Notes under the pieces: model-generated | The model's database searches: none | What the model saw: only the letters and a program-made list of their open reading frames with translations | What the model was told of the DNA's origin: nothing | Part shown: positions 1-9,200 of the stretch, in pieces | Position numbering within the stretch: the first letter of the stretch is position 1 | Layout: each line of letters starts with the position of its first letter | Translations under genes and position numbers: made by a program | NCBI GenBank assembly: GCA_021160845.1 | Contig: JAGHBT010000058.1 | Coordinates: forward strand, 1-10,363 | Length of the DNA stretch: 10,363 bases | From: a bacterium | GTDB taxonomy: Bacteria > Krumholzibacteriota > Krumholzibacteriia > Krumholzibacteriales > WJIX01 | Direction of reading: 5' to 3'

Positions 1-56
1 CCTCTATATTATTCTAAAGAGTCGTTAATTGTGGAATAATTTCAGAGCCGGGCTGT

Positions 57-1538
57 ATGAATTTAAAAGGTATTATAAAATTGTATCCATTGCTGGTGTT
101 ACCCCTTGAAGTCTTTTTCCCGTCGGCATCTAATTGCCAATTTATACCTTCAAGGTATCAGTACCCCGTTCCAATTACTATCTGCCGGGAAGATAATAAT
201 TCGCGCCATGAAGAAACTGGTCTGCCTGACTATAGTGACGGGGAGGATAAGTCAAAAACCGACGAGCATGGAATTAACGATGAGAACAAAGGTTTGGAGT
301 TTACCCGTTTTTCCGGGGAGGTAATAGACACCATAATTGTTTTGGGGAATGAGAGGACCAGACGCAGGGCGATTATTCAGGAAATGGCTTCGAAGCGGGG
401 TGCGGGGCTTGATCTTGATTTAATTGAGAGAGATTCATCATATCTGAGGGGGTTGGGGTTTTTCTCAAGTGTGGATATATCCGTTGAAAGTATATCTGAA
501 GCGGAATGCCGGGTTATTGTGAGAGTAATCGAAAGACCCGATTTGTTTATGAAATATCCTTATCCGATTCTAGATTATGATTTTACGGAGGGGATAAGAT
601 ATGGAATCGGATGGAAGATTAAAAATTTCCGTGGACTTGGAGAAATATTATCAGTCGACTTTAAAAAGAGAAGAGATAAAGAACATAGTGGAGGAGCTTC
701 ATGGTATGTTCCATGGGTCTATGGGAAGCGGATGAGATTGAACTTGGGGTTTTTCAATTACAGGCGGCTTGATGAACCCGAGAATAATGATTTTATAAAG
801 GAACGGGATGGTATAATAGCTAGTTTCGGATTGCCCCTATCGAGAGATTTGGTTCATCAAATTTGGGTAGCCCCTTTATTCTCTATGGAGGAAAGACGTT
901 CCAGATTGTCAATACCTGGGAATTCGACTTGTCCGACGGGGGTTTATTTCAGACAGAATTTTTTGACTTTGGGATTGACAGTGACATATGACAGCAGAAA
1001 CACATGGGTAGCTCCAACGAATGGTGTATATGCCCGGTTTAATCTGAAACATGTTTTTTCAATACGTGGAATGGAACAGAAATATTCATTCTGCAGTTTT
1101 TCAGGAAGCCATTATACTTCTTTCAGTAATCTGGGAACCTTGATCTTGGCAGTCAGCGCGAATAATTACGAGGGTTCTTTGCCTTGGTTCTATAAGATGG
1201 GTTTGGGAGGGGGATCCGATCTAAGGGGTTACCGTAGTGATTTTAAAGGGACTTCCAAAATTTTGGGTACCGTTCAATGGCGAAAGATGGTTTATGGCCC
1301 AAGCATGTTTGATATTCCAATTGTGGGGAAATGTGATCTCAGAATAAATCTTGTTGCATTTGTCGATACAGGTGCCCTGAAGGATGGTTTTGAATATTTT
1401 AACAGATCGATTTTTTATTCCACCATTGGGGGTGGAATCGAGGTTCTTTCCCCAATTCAAGATATTGTAAGGTTTGAGATTGCATCCGACAGACATGGTT
1501 ACAACAAGTTTTATCTAACATCGGGCAGCAGGTTTTAG
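57..1538 (+). CDS. Omp85/BamA-family outer-membrane beta-barrel protein with a single POTRA domain
   Basis: This is probably an outer-membrane protein that assembles or translocates other proteins; its substrate is unknown. A hydrophobic signal-peptide-like N-terminus (residues 1 to about 27) is followed by a polar, acidic linker (about 44-82). One POTRA-like domain follows (about 86-162), with the typical VLGNERTRRRAI start and GLGFFSSVDIS strand. The rest (about 172-493) is a Bac_surface_Ag-type barrel. Supporting motifs are YDSRNTWVAPTNGVY (311-325), the Omp85 signature GGGSDLRGY (384-392) and a C-terminal phenylalanine (SGSRF), as in beta-signals. At 493 residues it is much shorter than BamA, which has five POTRA domains, so it is a minimal paralogue rather than the main BAM subunit. 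The ATG at 57 lacks a strong Shine-Dalgarno sequence but gives a good signal peptide. Only 56 nt of upstream sequence are present, so operon membership cannot be judged. Confidence 0.85.
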   Translation: MNLKGIIKLYPLLVLPLEVFFPSASNCQFIPSRYQYPVPITICREDNNSRHEETGLPDYSDGEDKSKTDEHGINDENKGLEFTRFSGEVIDTIIVLGNERTRRRAIIQEMASKRGAGLDLDLIERDSSYLRGLGFFSSVDISVESISEAECRVIVRVIERPDLFMKYPYPILDYDFTEGIRYGIGWKIKNFRGLGEILSVDFKKRRDKEHSGGASWYVPWVYGKRMRLNLGFFNYRRLDEPENNDFIKERDGIIASFGLPLSRDLVHQIWVAPLFSMEERRSRLSIPGNSTCPTGVYFRQNFLTLGLTVTYDSRNTWVAPTNGVYARFNLKHVFSIRGMEQKYSFCSFSGSHYTSFSNLGTLILAVSANNYEGSLPWFYKMGLGGGSDLRGYRSDFKGTSKILGTVQWRKMVYGPSMFDIPIVGKCDLRINLVAFVDTGALKDGFEYFNRSIFYSTIGGGIEVLSPIQDIVRFEIASDRHGYNKFYLTSGSRF

Positions 1539-1654
1539 TATCGTAAATCCATCATATTCCCCATGCTGTGCAAGTGCTGACACCTCTTTATTGGCTGCAT
1601 ATTGACGATTGGAATTTAAGTAGTTAAGCTCGGGTATTCAATTGCTAATAGAGA

Positions 1655-1676
1655 TGTTGGGGAATATTCCCCAACA
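1655..1676. repeat. Perfect 22-nt palindrome (operator or hairpin)
   Basis: The half-site TGTTGGGGAAT is followed directly by its exact reverse complement. As DNA it would suit a dimeric regulator. As RNA it would form a strong G-C-rich hairpin about 117 nt after the Omp85 stop codon. No clean U-tract follows, so an ordinary intrinsic terminator is not supported. The ten bases ATATTCCCCA of the right arm also occur at 1554-1563, just after the Omp85 gene, which favours a protein-binding site. Confidence 0.55.
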
Positions 1677-1962
1677 AGCTTATTTTCCCCACAAAAAGGC
1701 TGTTTCCCTCTTCTGGCGCGGTTATTCCTGAATCTTAAGGGTTTTGAATACCATGTTAGTGGATAATTTTTCCCATTTTTCAGATTTGAAAATAGCTTTA
1801 AATTGAATCAGAAAAATAAGTATTCAGACCATAAAATCGGCGATGTTTTATCTGTTTATGTTGTAACAGTTTGTGAATAGGCTGGATACAATAGATCAAG
1901 CCCTTGTAGATTAAGTCTTCTCACTTCCAGGATTTTATAGATTCTTTATTAAAACAGGTAGG

Positions 1963-1978
1963 GGGTATATCTGTTGCA
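1963..1978 (+). promoter_or_regulatory. Candidate sigma-54 (-24/-12) promoter of the metallopeptidase gene
   Basis: GG at 1964-1965, a 10-nt spacer, then TTGCA with GC at 1976-1977. The -12 element is perfect, but the -24 element reads GGTA instead of GGCA. The predicted start is near 1989, leaving a leader of about 65 nt before the GTG at 2054. Two sigma-54 activators are encoded nearby. However, GG-N10-GC arises by chance a few times per kilobase, and another match lies at 1632-1645, so this call is tentative. Confidence 0.35.
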
Positions 1979-2053
1979 CAATATTGGTAAGCGGTTTCCG
2001 GATGTGGTGTTGCCTTGGGTAGTACAAAAGAAGTGATTTGGGGAGATTGAACT

Positions 2054-3133
2054 GTGAACTTGTTGCAACGTAATAAATTATCAATAGTTATAATAATTGA
2101 GGTTTGTTTTATTATTGCTTTCCTTGCTTCACCTGTGTGGGGAGAATCCCACACCCATTTGTTTAGTAATGGCATTGAGGCTGAAATATATACGCCTCAG
2201 ACGATAATTGATGGAATGATTGAAAGGGATGAAGATGGGGAACTTCTTCTTACTATTGAGGATGGATGGAAGTATAGTCTTGTTGCGGACCCGTCGGATT
2301 CCTCGATAGTCTGTAAAGGGGATGGTAGATTTTATCCTCATACCGAAGAAGATATAGTCGCCGCGTTGAGGGAGGTAGACCTTGATGGTGTCCGTATGGA
2401 TATAAGGGTTGAGATTTATTTGCTTCCATTTCCGAGAAGAGGGTTTCTCAGAAGCACGGCATGCGGCAGTAAGATTTTTTTAACCCCCGGTGTGTATAAA
2501 TTAATGCCGCAGGTAAGCGCCTTTTTTATAACTCATGAGTTGGGGCATTGCTTTCAGAATATTTATCTCCCGAAAGCGAATGAAGAGGAATGGCGGGATT
2601 ATTTGATCCTCAGAGGGGTGTACGGCGATCCGGATTACGATTGCCAGTCTGTGCACAGCAATAGACCTGTCGAGATCTTTGCTGAAGATTTTAGGTATTT
2701 ATTCGGAGGTGAACTTTCGAAATATTCCGGGGGGATTGAAAATCCGGATCTTGATTCTCCGGAAAATGTCGATGGTCTCGAAGAGTTTTTCGTTTCTCTT
2801 GTGGCGGGTGAAGGAGCTCAGGCGAGTCTTGTTCCCTTTGATGGCGCTTTTTCAATCTCGAATTATCCCAACCCATTCAATCCTTCAACAACTATAAATG
2901 TGCTTTTGGATAGAGAGCTTGCTTCACGCAACCCCGTAGTGGATATAGGAATTTACAGTGTCGATGGAGCTCTTGTGAATAATATATTCCACAGAAAAGT
3001 GAGCGATACCGATCTCAGAGTTGAATGGAGTGGTGAAACGGCAAATGGATCATCGGTCGTGAGTGGGGTGTATTTCTATATGATTCGCGCTGAAAATTAT
3101 ATTAAGACGGGCAAAATGCTCCTTATCCGTTGA
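2054..3133 (+). CDS. Secreted HELGH zinc metallopeptidase with C-terminal FlgD-like/T9SS-type sorting domain
   Basis: Probable extracellular or cell-surface zinc protease; the substrate is unknown. Residues 1 to about 30 form a long hydrophobic signal peptide. The zincin motif HELGH is at 161-165 (H161 and H165 as metal ligands, E162 catalytic). Downstream, PVEIFAEDFRYLFGG (205-219) offers E207 or E211 as third, gluzincin-type ligand. That arrangement recalls HExxH peptidases of the anthrax-lethal-factor-like type with an EFFAEAF-like segment. Cysteines at 87, 137, 166 and 197 could form disulfides. From about 267 to the end there is a FlgD-Ig-like module beginning SNYPNPFNPSTT and ending SGVYFYMIRAENYIKTGKMLLIR-like, the form used as a type IX secretion signal in FCB bacteria. 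The start is GTG, supported by GGGGAG at 2040-2045 with 8-nt spacing. No T9SS gene is present in the window. The exact peptidase family is not certain. Confidence 0.82.
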   Translation: MNLLQRNKLSIVIIIEVCFIIAFLASPVWGESHTHLFSNGIEAEIYTPQTIIDGMIERDEDGELLLTIEDGWKYSLVADPSDSSIVCKGDGRFYPHTEEDIVAALREVDLDGVRMDIRVEIYLLPFPRRGFLRSTACGSKIFLTPGVYKLMPQVSAFFITHELGHCFQNIYLPKANEEEWRDYLILRGVYGDPDYDCQSVHSNRPVEIFAEDFRYLFGGELSKYSGGIENPDLDSPENVDGLEEFFVSLVAGEGAQASLVPFDGAFSISNYPNPFNPSTTINVLLDRELASRNPVVDIGIYSVDGALVNNIFHRKVSDTDLRVEWSGETANGSSVVSGVYFYMIRAENYIKTGKMLLIR

Positions 3134-3143
3134 CCCTCCGGAA

Positions 3144-4190
3144 TTATAATTTGTCTGTTGTACTCCCTTTTTGATAACTGAGCTGACCACAAGCGGCTCC
3201 AATATCACTTCCCCGGCTTCTTCTTACGGTTACAGCGGGCGCTCGCGGGAGGAGCAATTCGATAAATTTGCCCATTCTTTCTTCGTCCGGCCTGCTGAAT
3301 TTGCAGCCATCCCAGGTGTTAAAAGGAATAAGGTTTATTTTAAAGGGTTTCCCTGATGTGAGTTTTGCTAATCTTTTAGCGTCTTCATCCGAATCATTTA
3401 CGCCTTTAATGAGAACATATTCCAGGGTTGTTCTCGTTCCCTTCAGTTCGGCAAATTTCTGCGCAGCGGATAGTGTATCGCTGATATTTTTCGAGCCGGG
3501 CATAATTTTTTTCCTGATACTATTAGTTGTAGCGTTTAGTGAAACCGCCAGCCTGAATTTGAGGTCCGATTTTGCGGCTTCGATGATCTTGTCGGGAAAG
3601 CCGATTGTACTTACTGTAATTCTCTTTTCTCCGAGGGCGAAGGCATCCAAGTCGTTCAAAATCTCAATTGCCCTGAAGACATTATCAGAGTTAAGGAACG
3701 GTTCTCCCATCCCCATAAATACAATGTTATATCTTTTTCGAGGGGGGATATATTTATTCTTGAAGAAAATAACCTGATTTAAGATTTCATCGCTCCGCAA
3801 ATTCCTTTCAAGGCCATTTTTGCCGGTTCTGCAGAAGGTGCATCCCAGGGAACATCCAACTTGACTTGAGATACAGATAGTTTGATGTTTTTTGAATTTC
3901 ATAAGAACTGTTTCAATTAGCAATTTATCTTCACATTCGAGAAGAAATTTTGTACTGTTGTCTTCAGAGGATACTATCACTTTAGTTGAGTGGAGCGCTG
4001 AAATTGAAAATAATTTATCGAATTTTTTCCTTAGATCAAGGGGAACATTTGTCATATCATGAAAGCTGTTTACCCTTTTCTGGTACAGCCACTTAAGTAA
4101 CTGGGTTTTTCTGTGGCGTTTTTCCCCAAGTTCCTCTATGATTAAAGAGATTTCCTTGATTGAGAGGTTCTTTATGTTTTGTTTATGCAA
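3144..4190 (-). CDS. rlmN: Dual-specificity 23S rRNA/tRNA adenine-C2 methyltransferase RlmN (radical SAM)
   Basis: Cytoplasmic radical-SAM enzyme that methylates C2 of A2503 in 23S rRNA, and A37 of some tRNAs. The N-terminal RlmN accessory region is residues 1 to about 95. The [4Fe-4S] cluster motif CSLGCTFC is at 113-120 (C113, C117, C120). The two catalytic cysteines are C106, in TICISSQVGC, and C334, in RGSDIGAACGQL. GMGEP (160-164) is the SAM-contacting motif. The length of 348 residues is normal for the family. The start appears to be TTG at 4190, since GGAG lies 6 nt upstream on the minus strand and the N-terminus then matches the family. An ATG lies 2 nt upstream in another frame, but it is too close to the Shine-Dalgarno and stops after seven codons. 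The gene converges on the metallopeptidase with a 10-bp gap and diverges from the response regulator. Confidence 0.96.
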   Translation of the reverse strand: MHKQNIKNLSIKEISLIIEELGEKRHRKTQLLKWLYQKRVNSFHDMTNVPLDLRKKFDKLFSISALHSTKVIVSSEDNSTKFLLECEDKLLIETVLMKFKKHQTICISSQVGCSLGCTFCRTGKNGLERNLRSDEILNQVIFFKNKYIPPRKRYNIVFMGMGEPFLNSDNVFRAIEILNDLDAFALGEKRITVSTIGFPDKIIEAAKSDLKFRLAVSLNATTNSIRKKIMPGSKNISDTLSAAQKFAELKGTRTTLEYVLIKGVNDSDEDAKRLAKLTSGKPFKINLIPFNTWDGCKFSRPDEERMGKFIELLLPRAPAVTVRRSRGSDIGAACGQLSYQKGSTTDKL

Positions 4191-4318
4191 GCCATTCTCC
4201 TTTTAATGAAATGATGGTAAAAAGGAAGCCTTTGTCCAGAACTAAAATTGTTATGCCGCGTGATCTTAACCGTGGGTTTTAATCTCTATGGGTAAATTCA
4301 GGGGAAGGTGTTTGTTTA

Positions 4319-5692
4319 ATGAGTAAAAGGGTTCTTATTGTAGATGATGAAGAGAGTATCAGGAGTGTGCTTGTAAGGCTTCTTGCATTCGAAAAATTTT
4401 CAACTTTAACCGCTACAGATGGAAAGAGCGCGATTGAGGCTGTAAGCAATGATATGATTGATATTGTTCTCCTCGATGTAAAGATGCCGGGAATGGATGG
4501 GATTGAAGTTCTTAAACGAATAAAAAGGATGGACCCTGCTCTCCCTGTGGTGATTGTTTCCGGTCACGGCACTATTGAAACCGCCGTTGAGGCGACAAAG
4601 CTTGGAGCGTTCGACTTTATTGAAAAACCTATCGATATGGACAGAGTTCTTTTGACGGTGAGAAATGGAATTAAACAGGGAAGTTTGACAAGGCAAAATA
4701 TTAGGTTGAAAAGGCGTTTTGGAGGTAACCCCAGAATTGTTGGGGAACATGAGAGCATTAAGGAAATTCTTGATATAATTGATCAGGTGGCTCCAACTGC
4801 CGCGCGTGTCTTGGTGACTGGAGAAAATGGAACAGGTAAGGAGCTGGTTGCGAGAAGGATTCATGAATTGAGTGACAGAAATTCCGAAGGGTTTATTGAG
4901 GTTAACTGTGCTGCGATTCCGGAGGACCTTATTGAGAGCGAACTTTTCGGTCATGAAAAAGGGGCTTTTACGGGAGCTACCTCGAGAAGAATTGGCAAAT
5001 TCCAACTTGCTGACGAGGGAACATTGTTCCTTGATGAAGTTGGAGACATGAGTCTGACAGCACAGGCTAAGGTTCTTCGTGTTCTTCAGGAATCTACATT
5101 TGAGCGTGTTGGGGGAGTCGAATTGATAGATGTGGATGTAAGGGTTATAGCCGCGTCTAACAAGGATTTAATGAAGGAAGTTGAAAGGGGAGCTTTCAGA
5201 AAGGATCTCTTTTTCAGGCTTAATGTTGTGCCGATAGAGGTTCCTCCCCTAAGAAAACGAAGAACCGATATTCCTCTCCTGTCTGATTTTTTTCTTAAGC
5301 AGGTTGCTGAAGAGCTTGGAATAGCCACGAAGAGGCTTTCCCCTAGAGCTCTTGAAGTAATGAAAGGCTATCTCTGGCCGGGGAATGTCAGAGAATTGAG
5401 GAATCTTGTGGAGAGGTTGTGTATTTTAACGAAGGGTGAAGAGATTACTGATACCAATTTACCATTTCATACCAGTGATAGCAGGAGCGATTGGGAAAAT
5501 GACCCTTTTTCCATAGAAGATTTCCAGAATTTCAGGGAATTAACAGAGAAGGAGTATCTTCTTCGAAAAATGGGTGAAAATAATGGTAATATTTCACAAA
5601 CCGCTCGGCGGCTTGGTATGCAGAGAAGCAATTTATACAAAAAGATCGAAAAGTATGGCATTAATTACCGGAATGTAGAGAAAAATAAATAG
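4319..5692 (+). CDS. NtrX-like sigma-54-dependent response regulator (REC-AAA+-Fis)
   Basis: Cytoplasmic two-component regulator that activates RNA polymerase-sigma-54 at -24/-12 promoters after phosphorylation. The receiver domain (1 to about 120) has D9/D10, phospho-acceptor D53, S81 and K103. SGHGTIETAVEATKLGAFDF (81-100) is typical of NtrX. The AAA+ domain (about 138-375) is complete: Walker A GENGTGKE (168-175), sigma-54-contacting GAFTGA (215-220), Walker B LFLDE (236-240), sensor I region AASNKDL (278-284), arginines R294 and R300, and sensor II WPGNVREL (353-360). A Fis-type helix-turn-helix lies at about 422-446. The ATG is supported by AGGGGAAGG about 10 nt upstream. Divergent from rlmN. 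No histidine kinase, such as NtrY, is in the window, so the partner is encoded elsewhere. The targets are unknown; those proposed here are inference only. Confidence 0.93.
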   Translation: MSKRVLIVDDEESIRSVLVRLLAFEKFSTLTATDGKSAIEAVSNDMIDIVLLDVKMPGMDGIEVLKRIKRMDPALPVVIVSGHGTIETAVEATKLGAFDFIEKPIDMDRVLLTVRNGIKQGSLTRQNIRLKRRFGGNPRIVGEHESIKEILDIIDQVAPTAARVLVTGENGTGKELVARRIHELSDRNSEGFIEVNCAAIPEDLIESELFGHEKGAFTGATSRRIGKFQLADEGTLFLDEVGDMSLTAQAKVLRVLQESTFERVGGVELIDVDVRVIAASNKDLMKEVERGAFRKDLFFRLNVVPIEVPPLRKRRTDIPLLSDFFLKQVAEELGIATKRLSPRALEVMKGYLWPGNVRELRNLVERLCILTKGEEITDTNLPFHTSDSRSDWENDPFSIEDFQNFRELTEKEYLLRKMGENNGNISQTARRLGMQRSNLYKKIEKYGINYRNVEKNK

Positions 5693-5702
5693 TATAGGAG
5701 AT

Positions 5703-5766
5703 GGCGATTTGGTAATCACTGAAAATTTCAGATAAATCTGCCAATTATTGGTATTTTCTCTGTTTT
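5703..5766 (+). terminator. Possible weak terminator region after the NtrX-like gene
   Basis: Two small dyads follow the stop codon: CTGAAAATTTCAG (5719-5731) and CCAATTATTGG (5741-5751). The first is enclosed by an imperfect pairing of GGCgATTT (5703-5710) with AAATctGCC (5734-5742). A T-rich stretch follows at 5752-5766. The stems are short and AT-rich, so this could equally be regulatory DNA upstream of the next gene. Confidence 0.25.
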
Positions 5767-5874
5767 GATAGAATATATGTTTGACCGCTGTGTGGCAAAA
5801 TGTTAGATTTGATAGTGGATGATAGGGCTTGTTGGGAATTGAAGCGTTTGTGGCTTCAAAAAAGAGGAGGAATT

Positions 5875-6216
5875 ATGAAAGTGAAGTTATTCAGCGGCAT
5901 TCTTCTTGTTATTGTTCTTCTTTCCTCTTCAGTATCTGCTACGCCAACCGCGGGTTTTTACGGTATCAATCCAATTTCAACATTTCTCAATGGATTTGCG
6001 ATTAGAACCATTGAGCGGTTTTGTGTTGGAGGGAGAGGCGCAAATGTCGATAGTTGGGAAGAGGCGGGTACCTTACTTGGTGGAGATGCTGATGACTATG
6101 CTAATGGCAAGATGCCGGACCAGAACAAAGATAAGATAACTGGCGTTCTTTCAAACTATAACGGTTTGACACCGGATTTGAATTGCCGGAGTGAAGCAAA
6201 GTTTTATCAATATTAA
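5875..6216 (+). CDS. Small secreted protein of unknown function, 113 residues
   Basis: I do not recognise this protein. Residues 1-22 form a classical Sec signal peptide: KVK, then a hydrophobic core, then SVSA before the predicted cleavage ahead of TPTAGFYG. The mature part is about 91 residues, rich in glycine, asparagine and aspartate, with an acidic middle segment (DADDYANGK, 71-79) and only two cysteines (C50 and C104), which could form a disulfide. There is no further membrane segment or lipobox. An in-frame ATG exists at 5800, but the start at 5875 has an excellent Shine-Dalgarno (AGAGGAGG, 5-6 nt spacing) and begins exactly at the signal peptide. The gene lies 30 nt before the TPR/sigma-54 regulator on the same strand with no visible terminator between, so they are probably co-transcribed. 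It might be a signal precursor, a ligand or a target of that regulator (inference). Confidence 0.75.
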   Translation: MKVKLFSGILLVIVLLSSSVSATPTAGFYGINPISTFLNGFAIRTIERFCVGGRGANVDSWEEAGTLLGGDADDYANGKMPDQNKDKITGVLSNYNGLTPDLNCRSEAKFYQY

Positions 6217-6246
6217 AAGTTTACCTGAGAGATATTGGAGAAATAA

Positions 6247-9200
6247 ATGCCGGAAGACCCATTGGGTAATGATAGTTTTGAATATGGGAAAGAACACCCT
6301 GAGAGTGATTTTAAATCCACCGGTTCCGCGGAAGAACTTGGTGATATGCATCTCTCCACGGAGAATTACTCCGTAGCCCTCGAATACTATACACAGGCTC
6401 TTCAGCAAAATGTAAAGCGGGATCCAGCCGATAGTGTACGCATATACCGTAAGATAAGTGATTGTTATAGAAAGAAAGGAATGTTACGTGAAGCGATGGC
6501 TTTTCTTGAAGATGCCAGGCTTCATTGCACCGATGACAATATTATCTCTAATGGCATACTATCCTGTCGGAGGGGTATAATTTACTATGAACAGGATGAG
6601 ATTAAAAAGGCCCTTAGAGAGGCTTGTCGGGCTTACAGAATATTAAGAATAAGCGATGAACACAAGGAAGTAGCTCATACACAGTTATTGATGGCTAATT
6701 GTTATTCCAGACAGGGAAAGAGCGAAGAGGCTGAAAAGTATTTTCTAGATGCCCTTTCAACATATCGCAGAGCAAATGATGTTGTTGGTGAATCATATGT
6801 GCTTAATAACCTGGGATTGTTTCATAAGAACGCATGTCGATGGGGTAGGGCCCTGCAATTTCTAAACAGGTCTCTGGGGATATGTAAAGAAACCGGATTG
6901 TCACGCAGTGAGATTCGCGTAAGGTTGAATATTGGCATTGTTCATTTGAAGAAACGTGATTTTGCCCAGGCTGAAATTGCTTTCTTGAAGGTACGTAAAA
7001 TGGCCAGGAGAATTGGTGATAATCTAAAGTATGCACGTGCGACACTTATGCTGGGTGTTAAAGAGTGTAAAACCGGCAATCTGTTGTCAGCTGAGAAACA
7101 TCTTCTCGAAGCAAAGGTTATTTCCGAGAAACAAAATTACAAGAGGGAAATTGCTTTGTCCGACGAGTTCCTTGGCGATTATATGTTTGCTAAAGGGGGT
7201 TATGAGGGGGCTTTAGAAAACTATAATAAGGCGCTTTCCGAAGCCAGGGAAATTCTTTCTGAAAGTGATATTGTTGCCGAAGTACTCAGAAGGCAAATGA
7301 GAGTCCATTTGGTTCTTAAAGATCCCGAAAAGGTTTTGTCTTTAGGTAAGGAAGCGCTTAAAGTGGCCAGGAATTGTAGCGAGGTTCACGAGCTCGGTTT
7401 TATCGAGAGAACGATAGGTGATGCCTACGCGATGCTTAAAGACAGAAAAAGAACGAAAAAATATATTAACTCCAGTATTCGTGTCTTTTTGGCTGTTAAT
7501 AATCCATATGAAGCCCATAAATCCGGGTACAGTATTGGAGAACACCTATTCAAACAAGGGGATAGAACATCCTTAATTATGGGGAGAAAGTTTATTAAGG
7601 AGTCCCTTTTCTACTTTGATAGAGCGGAAGAATATCAGGAAGCAGTTAAATGCCATCTATTGTTGGCGAAGGTGGAGTACGCACTTAATAATGTGGATGA
7701 ATGTCTGTTTCATATTTACGAAACGAGGCATTTAGCCCATGAACTTGATGATCGTAATCTTCTCCGCCGGTTGAATCGTTTTAGGAATAAGATAGAAGAA
7801 GTTGCTGTCAGACCTGACCCGAAATCCTTCCATGAGGTTAATATCCGGGAAGGGTTTTCAAATATGCTGGCAACTGATTCGCCTCTACGGGGATACCTGA
7901 ATTATATTCTTAATGATCTTATGCGTGAGTTAACCGCTCATCATGGTTTTGTCACTCTCTTAGATGGATCGGGTGACGGTAATGAGCCTTTGATACTGGC
8001 AAGACGCGGTATTTCAGAGAAAAATACAACCAGGATTTCTAATTGGTTTTTTGGTCGTGACTCTATACATTCTCTTGAAGATTTCCTGGTAACAGATATC
8101 GAGAACGACAGGAAAGTCGCGGGGGTAAGAGGTCTTTTCCCGGATTCCAATGCCCCTGTCTATTTTCATCCTATAATTAAACGAGGCAAAAGCGCCGGGT
8201 TATTGTTTTTTCAATCCGGGGCTGATGGTTCGGAAATACCCAGGTTAGGAACTGTATATGATGTAGTTTCCACATACGCGGGTTTTATCAGTTTTCTCCT
8301 TCAGGGTGTTATCGGTAACAAAGAGATTCATAACCCGAATGATAAAGTTAAGAAAACCCATGGTTTTGAAACTGTTATTACACGTAATAAAGATATGTTA
8401 AATGTTTGCAGTTTGGCTCACCGGGTTGCAGGCACCGATTCGACAGTCTTGTTAATGGGTGAGACAGGAACAGGAAAAGGGCTTATAGCTAAGGCTATTC
8501 ATGAGATTAGTCACCGAAACGCGGGTGAATATGTTCATATTAACTGTGCCGCCTTACCTGAAAATATCCTCGAAAGCGAGCTGTTCGGTCATGTGAAAGG
8601 GGCGTTTACGGGAGCAGTTTTAAATAAAAAGGGGCTCCTCCTGGAGGCTGACGGAGGAACTGTGTTTCTGGATGAGATAGGGAAGATGCCTCTTTTATTA
8701 CAGGGCAAACTGCTACAGTTTCTTGATACAAGAATGGTCAGACCCGTGGGCAGTAATAAAATGAAGAAAGTAGATATTAGGCTAATATTTGCTTCAAAGC
8801 TAGATCTCTTGAATTTATGCAAACAGCAGAAGATGCTGGAGGATTTTTATTACAGGATTAATGACTTCCCTCTTACAATTCCACCCTTAAGAGAGAGGCC
8901 GGAGGACATTAAACTTCTTGCCAACCACTATGTAAATCATTTTGCCAAAGAGATGAAGAAGAATATTGCCGGTTTTTCGGATGAAGCGTATCAGAGTATG
9001 TTAGATTACAGGTGGGGGGGGAATGTGCGTGAGCTTGAGAAAGTTGTAAAGCGTGCTGTGATTCTAGCGAACGAAAAGGGATTGATAACACCTGATTTAC
9101 TCCTTTTTGATTCATCGGCGATTCTCAAACGGACTGAAAGAGGTAGAGGCGTAACACTTTCTCAAAAGGTGCAAGCCCTTGAAAAAGATATAATAGCAAG

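Larger units (their letters stand above)
1539..2053. other. Gene-free intergenic stretch between the Omp85 and metallopeptidase genes
   Basis: I see no convincing coding sequence or tRNA in these 515 bases. They contain the perfect palindrome at 1655-1676 and a third copy of its half-site at 1554-1563. Two GG-N10-GC sigma-54-like matches occur, at 1632-1645 (ending TTGCT) and 1964-1977 (ending TTGCA). One CAGTT element lies at 1867-1871, resembling those upstream of the sigma-54 promoter at 9639. The remainder is AT-rich and featureless to me. Confidence 0.6.

Noticed and set aside
3268..3777. A 169-codon open frame on the plus strand inside rlmN
   Set aside because: It is antisense to clearly conserved RlmN sequence, including its radical-SAM domain, and looks like a shadow of that gene.
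4406..5005. A 199-codon minus-strand open frame within the NtrX-like gene
   Set aside because: It overlaps conserved receiver and AAA+ motifs on the other strand and has no domain of its own.
5793..5808. Possible sigma-54 promoter upstream of the small secreted-protein gene
   Set aside because: The -24 box TGGCA is good, but the -12 position reads GA instead of the nearly invariant GC, so I do not call it a promoter.
5800..5874. A 25-codon upstream extension of the small secreted protein
   Set aside because: The internal ATG at 5875 has a strong AGAGGAGG site and begins at the signal peptide; the extension would bury it.
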